From: G020353115 sp964389685
GTDB lineage: Bacteria; Bacteroidota; Bacteroidia; Bacteroidales; VadinHA17
DNA length: 5,188 bases
NCBI GenBank assembly: GCA_964389685.1
Contig: CAYMFM010000139.1
Coordinates: 1-5,188, forward strand
Direction: 5' to 3'
Positions 1 to 5,188 of this stretch are shown piece after piece. The notes under the pieces were generated by a model, which worked only from the letters and a program-made list of their open reading frames with translations, did not search any database and was not told the DNA's origin. Positions within the stretch are counted from its first letter, which is position 1. Every line of letters starts with the position of its first letter. The translations under genes were made by a program, and so were the position numbers.

Positions 1-615
1 AAGTGGCGTTATTACTGGTGGGAAGGTGAATTGGGTGGCGGCATACATGTTGCCTTCAATGACCTGAACCGGTGGAAGATAAGTCCTGTTGGTTCCGTAT
101 CGTTGAGGTATAAATTTCATCAATATATTGCTGCAAAATTTCAGGTTGCTGCAGGACAGATCTTAGGAATCGACAGGCGTGACACGGTAACGGTATTCAG
201 TTCTACCACGCTTATGGTTGCTCCCTCACTTCGTGTTGAATACGAGATTTTCAGGGCAAAGAAAGATCTGCCCGGATATAATTCCCGGGGATTGGATATG
301 GATCTTCGAAAATACTGGGTATATCTCTTTGCCGGAATAGGGGGAATCTATTTCGATCCCAGGCCGGCAGACGATTTACCGGAAGAAGAATTCAGGAAGT
401 ATACCTGGATAGTACCCATTGGTACTGGGTTTAAATACAATTTTCATCGGGCTATATCTATTGGAGCTGAGGTTGAATTCACTTTTACCGGAAGTGATTA
501 CCTGGAGGGATATTCGCCCGGTCACTCCAGCAAGAATGATAAATTTTTCCTGATCCGGGGAGAGGTGGCGTACCGGTTTGGTACCACCCCGTCATCCAGT
601 TTACGGGTAAGGTAG
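1..615 (+). CDS. DUF6089-like outer-membrane beta-barrel protein (3' part, 5' end outside window)
   Basis: The frame is open from the left edge and ends at TAG 613-615, leaving 204 residues. No start is needed in the window: the in-frame TTG at 31 is probably an internal leucine. The signal peptide and first strands would lie upstream. The protein alternates short amphipathic, aromatic-rich stretches with charged or glycine-containing turns, as in small beta-barrels. Recognisable pieces are FAGIGG (residues 110-115), VPIGTGFKYNF (138-148), SDYLEGYSP (165-173) and a final aromatic strand ending in YRF (191-193). An 11-residue tail follows. This layout fits Bacteroidota DUF6089-type outer-membrane proteins, whose exact role is generally unknown. 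The family call is from recalled motif resemblance; an unrelated barrel family is possible. It converges with the SiaC-like gene across a 41-bp gap. Confidence 0.65.
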   Translation, partial: KWRYYWWEGELGGGIHVAFNDLNRWKISPVGSVSLRYKFHQYIAAKFQVAAGQILGIDRRDTVTVFSSTTLMVAPSLRVEYEIFRAKKDLPGYNSRGLDMDLRKYWVYLFAGIGGIYFDPRPADDLPEEEFRKYTWIVPIGTGFKYNFHRAISIGAEVEFTFTGSDYLEGYSPGHSSKNDKFFLIRGEVAYRFGTTPSSSLRVR

Positions 616-656
616 CCTGGTTATGCATCGAAAGGGGAAAGCTGCCGGGGGGGTAA

Positions 657-1037
657 TTATTCCGGAACTTCAATTAATTTAAAGGGTACATTCACAATGG
701 TTTTATAATCGAGGCCACAATCTTTCATATCCCAATCACCGATCTCGTAGTACCAATTCACTTCAACTTGTTTTTCTGTTTCAGTAATCAATTCCAGTTT
801 CCTGAAAATCTTCAAAAGTACTTTTGAGGAACTGGTATTAAAATAGTCTAATTTAACATTTAACTGCGTATGCTCGGGAGGGTCCAGGATAAATCTGTCG
901 AACCATTCCAATATCGGGGTATAAAATGCAATGTGGTCTTCAGGAGTTGATTTGCCACTGATCTCGATCAGTTTTTTCTTATGATCAAAGAAAAAAGCTG
1001 GAGTTTTACTGGTTGCGTCAATAAGCAACGATTCCAT
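657..1037 (-). CDS. SiaC family (DUF1987) regulatory phosphoprotein
   Basis: This 126-residue protein has the length and pattern of SiaC/DUF1987 proteins. It has an N-terminal TPAFFFD segment (residues 12-18), then SGKSTPEDHIAFY (27-39), a hydrophobic ILEWFDRFI helix (42-50), and the hallmark LDYFNTSSSK (63-72), followed by an amphipathic helix. In Pseudomonas aeruginosa, SiaC is phosphorylated on a threonine in this NTSS motif by the kinase SiaB and dephosphorylated by the PP2C-type phosphatase SiaA. Unphosphorylated SiaC activates the diguanylate cyclase SiaD. Thr68 here falls in the matching motif. The protein is presumably a cytoplasmic partner-switching regulator, but its target here is unknown. 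No SiaB, SiaA or GGDEF gene is in the window. It lies 123 bp downstream of the ketosynthase on the same strand. The start is ATG at 1037, without a well-spaced Shine-Dalgarno sequence. Confidence 0.85.
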   Translation of the reverse strand: MESLLIDATSKTPAFFFDHKKKLIEISGKSTPEDHIAFYTPILEWFDRFILDPPEHTQLNVKLDYFNTSSSKVLLKIFRKLELITETEKQVEVNWYYEIGDWDMKDCGLDYKTIVNVPFKLIEVPE

Positions 1038-1160
1038 GTCCTGTCATTTTCAATCTGCAAAAATCAATGCGTAAGTTACGAATTTTATCTGATATTCTGC
1101 AACAAGCTTTTGACCAGTGTTTTATTCTGAGCATTAAAAGGTAGATATCTGTTGATGTGG

Positions 1161-2438
1161 TCAGGGATTGAATTTTTTCAGCAGAACGGCGGCATTATGA
1201 CCTCCGAACCCAAATGAGGTTGAGAGGGCATGTTTTACTTTCATGGGAGTAGTTTCCCTGGCGATATTTAGATTATCGATCAGGTCTTCAGAGAGGTTTG
1301 CATGAACAATATCATTTTTCAGGGAGAGAGCAGTAACTGCAACTTCAATGGCGCCGGCAGCTCCAACGGTATGTCCGAGATTACCTTTAGTCGAATTAAG
1401 CAATGGTTGATCCTTCTCATCACCAAAAACATCCTGGATGATTCGGGCTTCGACTTCATCATTCAGTATTGTAGCTGTTCCGTGGGTGTTGAGATAGTCC
1501 ACTTTCAGGTCACCGATAACGCTCCGAAGGAGATTTTTTATCTGGGTTCCGGACTGTTCCATTTGTACAAGGTTATAGGCATCACTGTTTGAGCCATAAC
1601 CAATTATTTCAGCGTAGATATCAGCACCTCTCTTGAGCGCATTATCCATCTCTTCGAGGATAAGGATACACCCTCCACCTTCAGAGAACAGGAAGCCGCT
1701 GCGTTTTTTTGAAAAGGGCAGGGGTTTTCCATCTTCTGACTTCGTGAGTGTTCCAAGGGTATCGAACCCTCTCATGGTTGCTCCGACGTTATCCTGCAAA
1801 CACTCGACTCCACCTGTAATCACCAAATCCACTGATCCGTTACGGATTTTTTCATAAGCCTCTCCCACGGCATAGGTTCCCGAGGAGCAGGATGTGTTTA
1901 TGGTATAGTTTGGTCCATGAATATTAAACAGAATAGTAACCCAGCAAGATGCTGAATTCGGCATGATACTTGGGATTGCCATCCGGTTATATCGCGGATA
2001 AACATCGAGCTCTTCAAGAATTTCGGGTTTGTGAGCTAATCCCTGTATAGCGTATTGATAGAGAGCAGTTTTCAATGCGCCGATCCCTATTCCAAGGATG
2101 GTCATTGAGTTTTTCAGGTGTTCGGGAATGATCGATTGGAAATCATCTCCGGTGAAGCCCGCATCTTTCAGCGCCATGATCGTTCCTACAACCGATAACT
2201 TTGAGGTCTCTTCCATAATGCTGTTGTATTTGGTTGGAAGGCCCCAATCTTCGATTGAAAAGCGAGGAAAAGGCACAAGAAACCGCGACCTGAAATTGTG
2301 ATTTATCTTAAATTTCTCGGGGATAGGAGAGAGATTGATCTTTTTATCTAAAAGATTTCTCCATAATTCATCTTTCCCAATACCGATGGATGTAATTGGC
2401 CCAATTCCGGTAATCACTACTTTGCGGGTCTTTTCCAT
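1161..2438 (-). CDS. Beta-ketoacyl-ACP synthase, FabF/KAS II-like
   Basis: This 425-residue thiolase-fold condensing enzyme joins an acyl chain to malonyl-ACP by decarboxylative Claisen condensation. It opens with the typical strand RKVVITGIGPITSIG (residues 5-19). The catalytic set is complete: nucleophile Cys184 in NTSCSSGTYA, His319 in NTHGTATILND, and Lys351 and His356 in STKGNLGHTVGAAG. The C-terminal FGFGGHN lies at 409-415. Length is close to FabF (about 410-415). Departures from housekeeping FabF include NTSCSSGTYA around the nucleophile, FSEGGG (251-256) where FabF has a GEGAG-type segment, and long inserts around 40-70 and 130-160. These suggest a specialised synthase rather than the main fatty-acid enzyme. 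It lies 71 bp downstream of a SAM methyltransferase gene and may be co-transcribed. No acyl carrier protein, ketoreductase or dehydratase is nearby. ATG at 2438 lacks a Shine-Dalgarno sequence. The enzyme class is certain; the product is unknown. Confidence 0.93.
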   Translation of the reverse strand: MEKTRKVVITGIGPITSIGIGKDELWRNLLDKKINLSPIPEKFKINHNFRSRFLVPFPRFSIEDWGLPTKYNSIMEETSKLSVVGTIMALKDAGFTGDDFQSIIPEHLKNSMTILGIGIGALKTALYQYAIQGLAHKPEILEELDVYPRYNRMAIPSIMPNSASCWVTILFNIHGPNYTINTSCSSGTYAVGEAYEKIRNGSVDLVITGGVECLQDNVGATMRGFDTLGTLTKSEDGKPLPFSKKRSGFLFSEGGGCILILEEMDNALKRGADIYAEIIGYGSNSDAYNLVQMEQSGTQIKNLLRSVIGDLKVDYLNTHGTATILNDEVEARIIQDVFGDEKDQPLLNSTKGNLGHTVGAAGAIEVAVTALSLKNDIVHANLSEDLIDNLNIARETTPMKVKHALSTSFGFGGHNAAVLLKKFNP

Positions 2439-2509
2439 AACGGATAAAAATAACGGCTTTTCTCTAAACGTAATTCTGTTAAAACTATGTTTTGCAATAC
2501 CCTTCTTTT

Positions 2510-3367
2510 TTACAGCAATCTATCGGGCAGTGGTTTTATCCCGGCAAAGATGTAATATGAACGATTTCTCGCATACATGTACGCATAGATTTTCGCATTG
2601 AGGAATATAAGCAGGTCCGATGCCCAGCGTTTCAGAATTCCATTCACCTTTGTCCCCCTGAACCATCTCCTGTAGTTCGTAAAGCCTTTAAGAATGGATT
2701 GGGAGATATCATCTGTGGTTATCAATTTCAAATCAGCAAACGGGAATGACTGGTAATATTGTTCCAGTGTCCAGTGGTGAAAGATACCCCATCGCTTCTT
2801 CCCGTTTTGATCTGTTCCGTTTGGCTTTCTTTTCGTTAATACATCTGCAATCATGAACTCTCCACCCGGTTTCAATACACGGTTTACCTCTTTGAGAAAC
2901 TTTATTTTATCAGGGTAATGAAGCGCACTTTCGATATTGATCACAACATCAATGGAATTATCACTGATGTTGGCCATTTCCTGCGCATTATCCATGTGAA
3001 AAATCATGTTTTCAGAAGCGTTCTTTTTTAGTATTTCCTGTGCAATTTTGATGTTACCGGGTGAAATATCGATCCCGATATATTTCCCCGGCTGATGATC
3101 CTTGGATATATGCAACCCCTGAATACCATTACCACACCCTATATCAAGAACCGTTTTTCCTTTAATGGGTGATATCTTTGACAAGCAATGATTGGTAAGG
3201 TTCTTCTGGCTCTGAAAGAAATCATCCTCTTCGTTTTGATAGAATGGATAGTGAAGCATGTAGTATTGGTTGTGAAGTTTTTTATATGCAAGGTTCATCG
3301 CAGAATAAAACCTTTCTGCGGATAAACATGACACAACTACATTGATCGCTCTGGTAATGTATGACAT
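2510..3367 (-). CDS. Class I SAM-dependent methyltransferase
   Basis: This 285-residue protein has a Rossmann methyltransferase core. Motif I is VLDIGCGNG (residues 73-81), binding S-adenosylmethionine. An acidic strand end follows at GIDIS (98-102, Asp100), then Asp126 in HMDNAQEM for the adenine side, motif IV-like DVVINIESALHY (140-151), and VLKPGG (164-169). The ESALHYPDKIKFLKEVNRV stretch (146-164) resembles small-molecule and lipid methyltransferases of the sterol C-methyltransferase/phthiotriol methyltransferase type. The N-terminal 60 residues and the Tyr-rich C terminus (about 260-273) probably shape the acceptor pocket. There is no signal peptide, so it is cytoplasmic, perhaps membrane-associated. 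Its substrate cannot be read from the sequence; the ketosynthase gene 71 bp downstream suggests an acyl or polyketide-derived acceptor. The start is ATG at 3367, with no Shine-Dalgarno sequence but a good promoter candidate about 30 bp upstream. Confidence 0.9.
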   Translation of the reverse strand: MSYITRAINVVVSCLSAERFYSAMNLAYKKLHNQYYMLHYPFYQNEEDDFFQSQKNLTNHCLSKISPIKGKTVLDIGCGNGIQGLHISKDHQPGKYIGIDISPGNIKIAQEILKKNASENMIFHMDNAQEMANISDNSIDVVINIESALHYPDKIKFLKEVNRVLKPGGEFMIADVLTKRKPNGTDQNGKKRWGIFHHWTLEQYYQSFPFADLKLITTDDISQSILKGFTNYRRWFRGTKVNGILKRWASDLLIFLNAKIYAYMYARNRSYYIFAGIKPLPDRLL

Positions 3368-3395
3368 ATTGGATAGTCGATCAGTCGGTACTCAG

Positions 3396-3424
3396 ATTAT
3401 AAAGCCAAATAAAACTATCGCAAA
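3396..3424 (-). promoter_or_regulatory. Candidate promoter for the methyltransferase gene
   Basis: On the minus strand, TTTG (3421-3424) is followed after 19 bp by TATAAT (3396-3401). The methyltransferase ATG (3365-3367) begins 28 bp beyond TATAAT. The -33 TTTG with a spacer near 19 bp fits the Bacteroidota sigma-ABfr promoter style, although the -7 box matches the general TATAAT rather than the full TAnnTTTG consensus. If real, the methyltransferase starts its own transcription unit, separate from the dehalogenase-like gene upstream. Seen by eye only. Confidence 0.45.
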
Positions 3425-3431
3425 GATGCAT

Positions 3432-3470
3432 CCAAATTTTTAATAATAAAAACGGTTACTGGAAATTTGG
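3432..3470. repeat. 8-bp inverted repeat upstream of the methyltransferase promoter
   Basis: CCAAATTT (3432-3439) and AAATTTGG (3463-3470) form a perfect inverted repeat separated by 23 bp. It lies between the dehalogenase-like stop (3532) and the putative -33 box (3421-3424). It could be a split operator for the methyltransferase promoter, or a weak transcription stop for the dehalogenase-like gene. The loop is long for a classical terminator, and AT-rich 8-mers of this kind can arise by chance. Confidence 0.25.
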
Positions 3471-3531
3471 CAGGATCAGCTTCTTCAGATTGGTTTGGTG
3501 TATTGGGAGCAGGCAGTGTTCGGGTTCACCG

Positions 3532-4893
3532 TTATTTCTCTCTTATACGGGTTGGTATCCATGCAGGAACTTTTTTGGGTTCCGGTTTTTTACCATAGAT
3601 CAAATGATCCAGATGAATTGCAAGTTTGCTGAATAGAACCGAATTTCTAACGCCTTTTCGTACCAGGAGATGAAGCAGTGTATCAGGATGCGAAAAAGGA
3701 CATACAATTACACAGCGTCCACAGTCTGTACCCGTTTTTGTCCAGTACGTATAGCAGGCTTCTGCATTTATTTTCCATCTCATGACCCCCTCGACCGGCG
3801 CACGATTATCGAAGGATATAGCCTGAGCAGGACATGCTTCGGCACATTTTTTACACCGGGTACAAAAATCCAGGATATAGGGTTCATGCGAAGGTTTGTC
3901 AATTTCCATTGGAAGATCTGTAGTAACTACAGCGATCCTTACTCTCGGACCATGCCGGGTTGTCATCAGTAATCCCATTCTGCCAATTTCTCCCAATCCG
4001 GCATCTCTTGCCACGATAGGACATATCAACTCATAGTTTGCATCGATATGAGCTCTTGCCGAATATCCAAGGTTCCGGATAAGTTCAGCTATTTGAATAG
4101 CAATGATTCCTGAAGAGAGATATTGTTGTGCTGATTCCATGACTGTTGGAGCAGCCGGTGCTGACGCCATCATGGTATGATCCATTTCAACAGTACATAC
4201 AATGGCATATTGATGATCATTTTTTATCATCTTTCCATATCGTTCCCGTCTTCCGCCAACAGTATAGAAATGATAATCTTTTAGCCGGGTAAATCCCACT
4301 TCCAGAGCTCCAAGTTTCCCCCCCCAGTTTCTAATAAAACCAGTTATCATTATTTTGTTATCCTGTTCCCGGCGAGCTGGCATGACAGAGGATGCCATCG
4401 GGTGAAGCTGCTCTACTGTCTGGAAACTTGCATTTGCCGCAGCAAAGGCTGCCCGGTTAAAGTAAACAGAGCCGGGTTGGAGCAGTCCCGGGTTGGCTCT
4501 GAAACCATTGTCTGCCTTTTTATGCTCGGGTTTACGCTGGTAGTATGCATCATATGTTTCAGTGCCGGGGATGAGATCTTTTCTGGAGAACATGGTATCC
4601 CTTTCGTCCTGTCCGGGGTTTGGAATTGCCCTGCTTCCATACCCTATTGGTTTAAAAGGTATCAGGAGGCTCAGACCGAAAAGGTAGGGCAATCCAATGA
4701 AGCCCCATTGAAGGAGCACTGCTCCGGGGAATTTCAGGAAGTGAAGCAGCACATACGGGGAAAGAATAAGGATTGCCAGAACAATGAACCTCCCTGCAGC
4801 TTTTAACTCCCTCTCCGCAATGGATGTAAGAGATACCCAGACCAATAAAAGGAATATAAGAGAACCGGTAAATGCTGAAAAAATATCGACCAT
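3532..4893 (-). CDS. Reductive dehalogenase-like protein with N-terminal membrane helices
   Basis: This is a 453-residue protein from ATG 4893. An in-frame TTG at 4923 would add ten residues, but the ATG is preferred because AAAAGG lies 6 bases before it. Hydrophobic segments at about 4-24, 36-54 and 59-79 form three membrane helices. A soluble domain follows. The signature GLGEIGRMGLL (299-309) and GPRVRIAVVTTDLPM (315-329) match the corrinoid-binding core of reductive dehalogenases. Two [4Fe-4S] motifs come next: Cys344-X2-Cys347-X2-Cys350-X3-Cys354-Pro and Cys380-X10-Cys391-X2-Cys394-X3-Cys398-Pro. This order is that of RdhA enzymes, which use cobamide and two clusters to remove halogen from organohalides. 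QueG shares the fold but lacks the membrane part and typically has GWIG in place of GEIG. There is no Tat signal and no adjacent rdhB. Charge distribution places the catalytic domain in the cytoplasm. Halogenated substrate and activity are unproven. A G8 tract lies in codons 190-192. Confidence 0.85.
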   Translation of the reverse strand: MVDIFSAFTGSLIFLLLVWVSLTSIAERELKAAGRFIVLAILILSPYVLLHFLKFPGAVLLQWGFIGLPYLFGLSLLIPFKPIGYGSRAIPNPGQDERDTMFSRKDLIPGTETYDAYYQRKPEHKKADNGFRANPGLLQPGSVYFNRAAFAAANASFQTVEQLHPMASSVMPARREQDNKIMITGFIRNWGGKLGALEVGFTRLKDYHFYTVGGRRERYGKMIKNDHQYAIVCTVEMDHTMMASAPAAPTVMESAQQYLSSGIIAIQIAELIRNLGYSARAHIDANYELICPIVARDAGLGEIGRMGLLMTTRHGPRVRIAVVTTDLPMEIDKPSHEPYILDFCTRCKKCAEACPAQAISFDNRAPVEGVMRWKINAEACYTYWTKTGTDCGRCVIVCPFSHPDTLLHLLVRKGVRNSVLFSKLAIHLDHLIYGKKPEPKKVPAWIPTRIREK

Positions 4894-4911
4894 GGAACAC
4901 CTTTTGTTTAA

Positions 4912-5027
4912 CAGGGTTAACAATCCGGATTAAGGTAATCATTTTTTTTTGTCAAAAAGGTTGATTTTACCTGCAACTTTTCACCATCCCGATCGTCTTT
5001 TCAGTAAAGAAAGGAAAGTTAACCCTG
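4912..5027. repeat. 10-bp inverted repeat flanking the dehalogenase-like upstream region
   Basis: CAGGGTTAAC (4912-4921) and GTTAACCCTG (5018-5027) are perfect reverse complements 96 bp apart, and each contains the palindrome GTTAAC. A related GGGTTAA occurs again at 5168-5174. The left copy lies about 20 bp before the ATG of the dehalogenase-like gene, next to the palindrome AATCCGGATT (4922-4931). The pair could be regulator sites. There is no direct proof. Confidence 0.4.
4927..4955 (-). promoter_or_regulatory. Possible promoter for the dehalogenase-like gene
   Basis: On the minus strand TTGACA (4950-4955) is followed after 17 bp by TAATCC (4927-4932), 33 bp before the preferred ATG at 4893. 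The first box is a perfect match to the general -35 consensus, but the second is poor, and neither box matches the Bacteroidota TTTG/TAnnTTTG pattern fully. The spacer begins with a run of adenines (complement of T9 at 4942-4950), and the -10 candidate overlaps the perfect 10-bp palindrome AATCCGGATT (4922-4931). Weak call. Confidence 0.22.
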
Positions 5028-5134
5028 ATAAAAGTCAAATTCAATACCCTCAAGTTTGGGTATGAAATTTTCATCAGTTTTGAAGATAACTGTTGAGTGA
5101 AACAGTTGACATACTTGAATTTGACTTTTCGTCA
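5026..5134. repeat. Long imperfect inverted repeat with internal hairpins
   Basis: AAAAGTCAAATTCAA (5030-5044) is the exact reverse complement of 5115-5129. The arms extend outward with TGA (5026-5028) against TCA (5132-5134), across one T opposite CG. Inside the arms are smaller hairpins: ATACCC (5044-5049) with GGGTAT (5058-5063), and AACTGTT (5088-5094) with AACAGTT (5101-5107). A 15-bp perfect match is not expected by chance in so short a stretch. It has the form of a small MITE-like element or a branched RNA or cruciform structure. No clear target-site duplication is seen at its ends. It lies in the non-coding stretch upstream of the dehalogenase-like gene. Confidence 0.7.
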
Positions 5135-5168
5135 GCCATAAATGACGAAAAATTCAAAGAATTTTTCG
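5126..5168. repeat. Two overlapping hairpins adjoining the long inverted repeat
   Basis: TTTTCGTCA (5126-5134) pairs perfectly with TGACGAAAA (5143-5151) around an 8-base loop. CGAAAAATTC (5146-5155) pairs perfectly with GAATTTTTCG (5159-5168) around AAA. The first hairpin uses the same bases as the right arm of the long inverted repeat (5115-5134), and the two hairpins overlap each other at 5146-5151, so they are alternative folds. Neither is followed by a clear U-run, so a simple intrinsic terminator is not supported. Confidence 0.6.
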
Positions 5169-5188
5169 GGTTAAACCGTCTGAATACG

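Larger units (their letters stand above)
4924..5188. other. Non-coding, repeat-rich stretch at the right edge
   Basis: No gene could be supported here on either strand. The only edge-open frame (minus strand, from 5187 to a TGA just inside the long inverted repeat) gives about 37 residues rich in Ser and Asn with no recognisable family. The stretch contains the possible promoter of the dehalogenase-like gene, a T9 run (4942-4950), the CAGGGTTAAC inverted repeat, and the overlapping inverted repeats of 5026-5168. Confidence 0.6.

Noticed and set aside
1038..1160. Promoter in front of the SiaC-like gene (TTGTTG and TAACTTAC on the minus strand)
   Set aside because: The -7 match is partial and the 21-bp spacing is only marginal. 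Read-through from the ketosynthase gene is equally possible.
1302..1592. Plus-strand open frames within the ketosynthase gene
   Set aside because: They lie opposite conserved catalytic motifs of the ketosynthase, and their translations are not protein-like.
1161..2438. Chain-length factor (inactive ketosynthase partner)
   Set aside because: Cys184, His319 and His356 are all present, so the enzyme should be catalytically active.
3670..3972. Plus-strand, cysteine-containing open frame of 100 codons
   Set aside because: It is antisense to the two iron-sulfur motifs of the dehalogenase-like gene and has no ordered cysteine motif of its own.
4402..4806. Plus-strand open frame of 134 codons opposite the dehalogenase-like gene
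   Set aside because: It is antisense to the membrane and linker region of a gene with clear family motifs, and its own translation resembles no family.
3532..4893. Reading the protein as epoxyqueuosine reductase (QueG)
   Set aside because: QueG shares the cobamide and double-cluster arrangement but lacks three N-terminal membrane helices and typically has a GWIGKN motif. Here the corresponding motif is GEIGRM followed by a dehalogenase-like GPRVRIAVVTTDLPM.
4894..4923. TTG start at 4923 adding ten residues to the dehalogenase-like protein
   Set aside because: The ATG at 4893 has AAAAGG six bases upstream and starts directly before the first membrane helix. The ten added residues show no family feature.
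5146..5168. Intrinsic terminator at the AAA-loop hairpin
   Set aside because: The stem is AT-rich and is not followed by a run of T on either strand, so it lacks the usual terminator form.

Overview
The window most likely comes from a member of the Bacteroidota, probably an anaerobic or sediment lineage. Three things point that way. The left-edge gene encodes a DUF6089-like outer-membrane beta-barrel protein, a family I associate with that phylum. Most starts lack a convincing Shine-Dalgarno sequence. One upstream region carries a TTTG-N19-TATAAT arrangement that fits Bacteroidota-style promoters. This assignment is inferred from gene content; there is no rRNA or other marker in the window.

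Layout from left to right: bases 1-615 (+) hold the 3' end of the beta-barrel gene. It converges on a minus-strand run of four genes. In their transcription order, which is right to left, these are: a membrane-anchored reductive-dehalogenase-like iron-sulfur/cobamide protein (3532-4893); a class I SAM-dependent methyltransferase (2510-3367); a FabF-type beta-ketoacyl-ACP synthase with an intact Cys-His-His triad (1161-2438); and a SiaC-family (DUF1987) regulatory phosphoprotein (657-1037). Bases 4894-5188 carry no convincing gene. They hold a possible promoter for the dehalogenase-like gene and a dense, overlapping set of inverted repeats.

The methyltransferase and ketosynthase are 71 bp apart, share a strand, and may act together on a lipid or polyketide-like acyl product. 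No acyl carrier protein or other biosynthetic gene is visible, so this is only a suggestion. The SiaC-like gene lies 123 bp further downstream without its usual kinase or phosphatase partners. The dehalogenase-like gene is separated from the methyltransferase by 164 bp that contain a plausible promoter, so it is probably its own transcription unit.

The two items most worth a second look are the dehalogenase-like protein and the nested inverted repeats at 5026-5168. The protein has three N-terminal membrane helices, no Tat signal, no adjacent rdhB anchor, and a G8 tract inside the gene. The repeats can form mutually exclusive hairpins.
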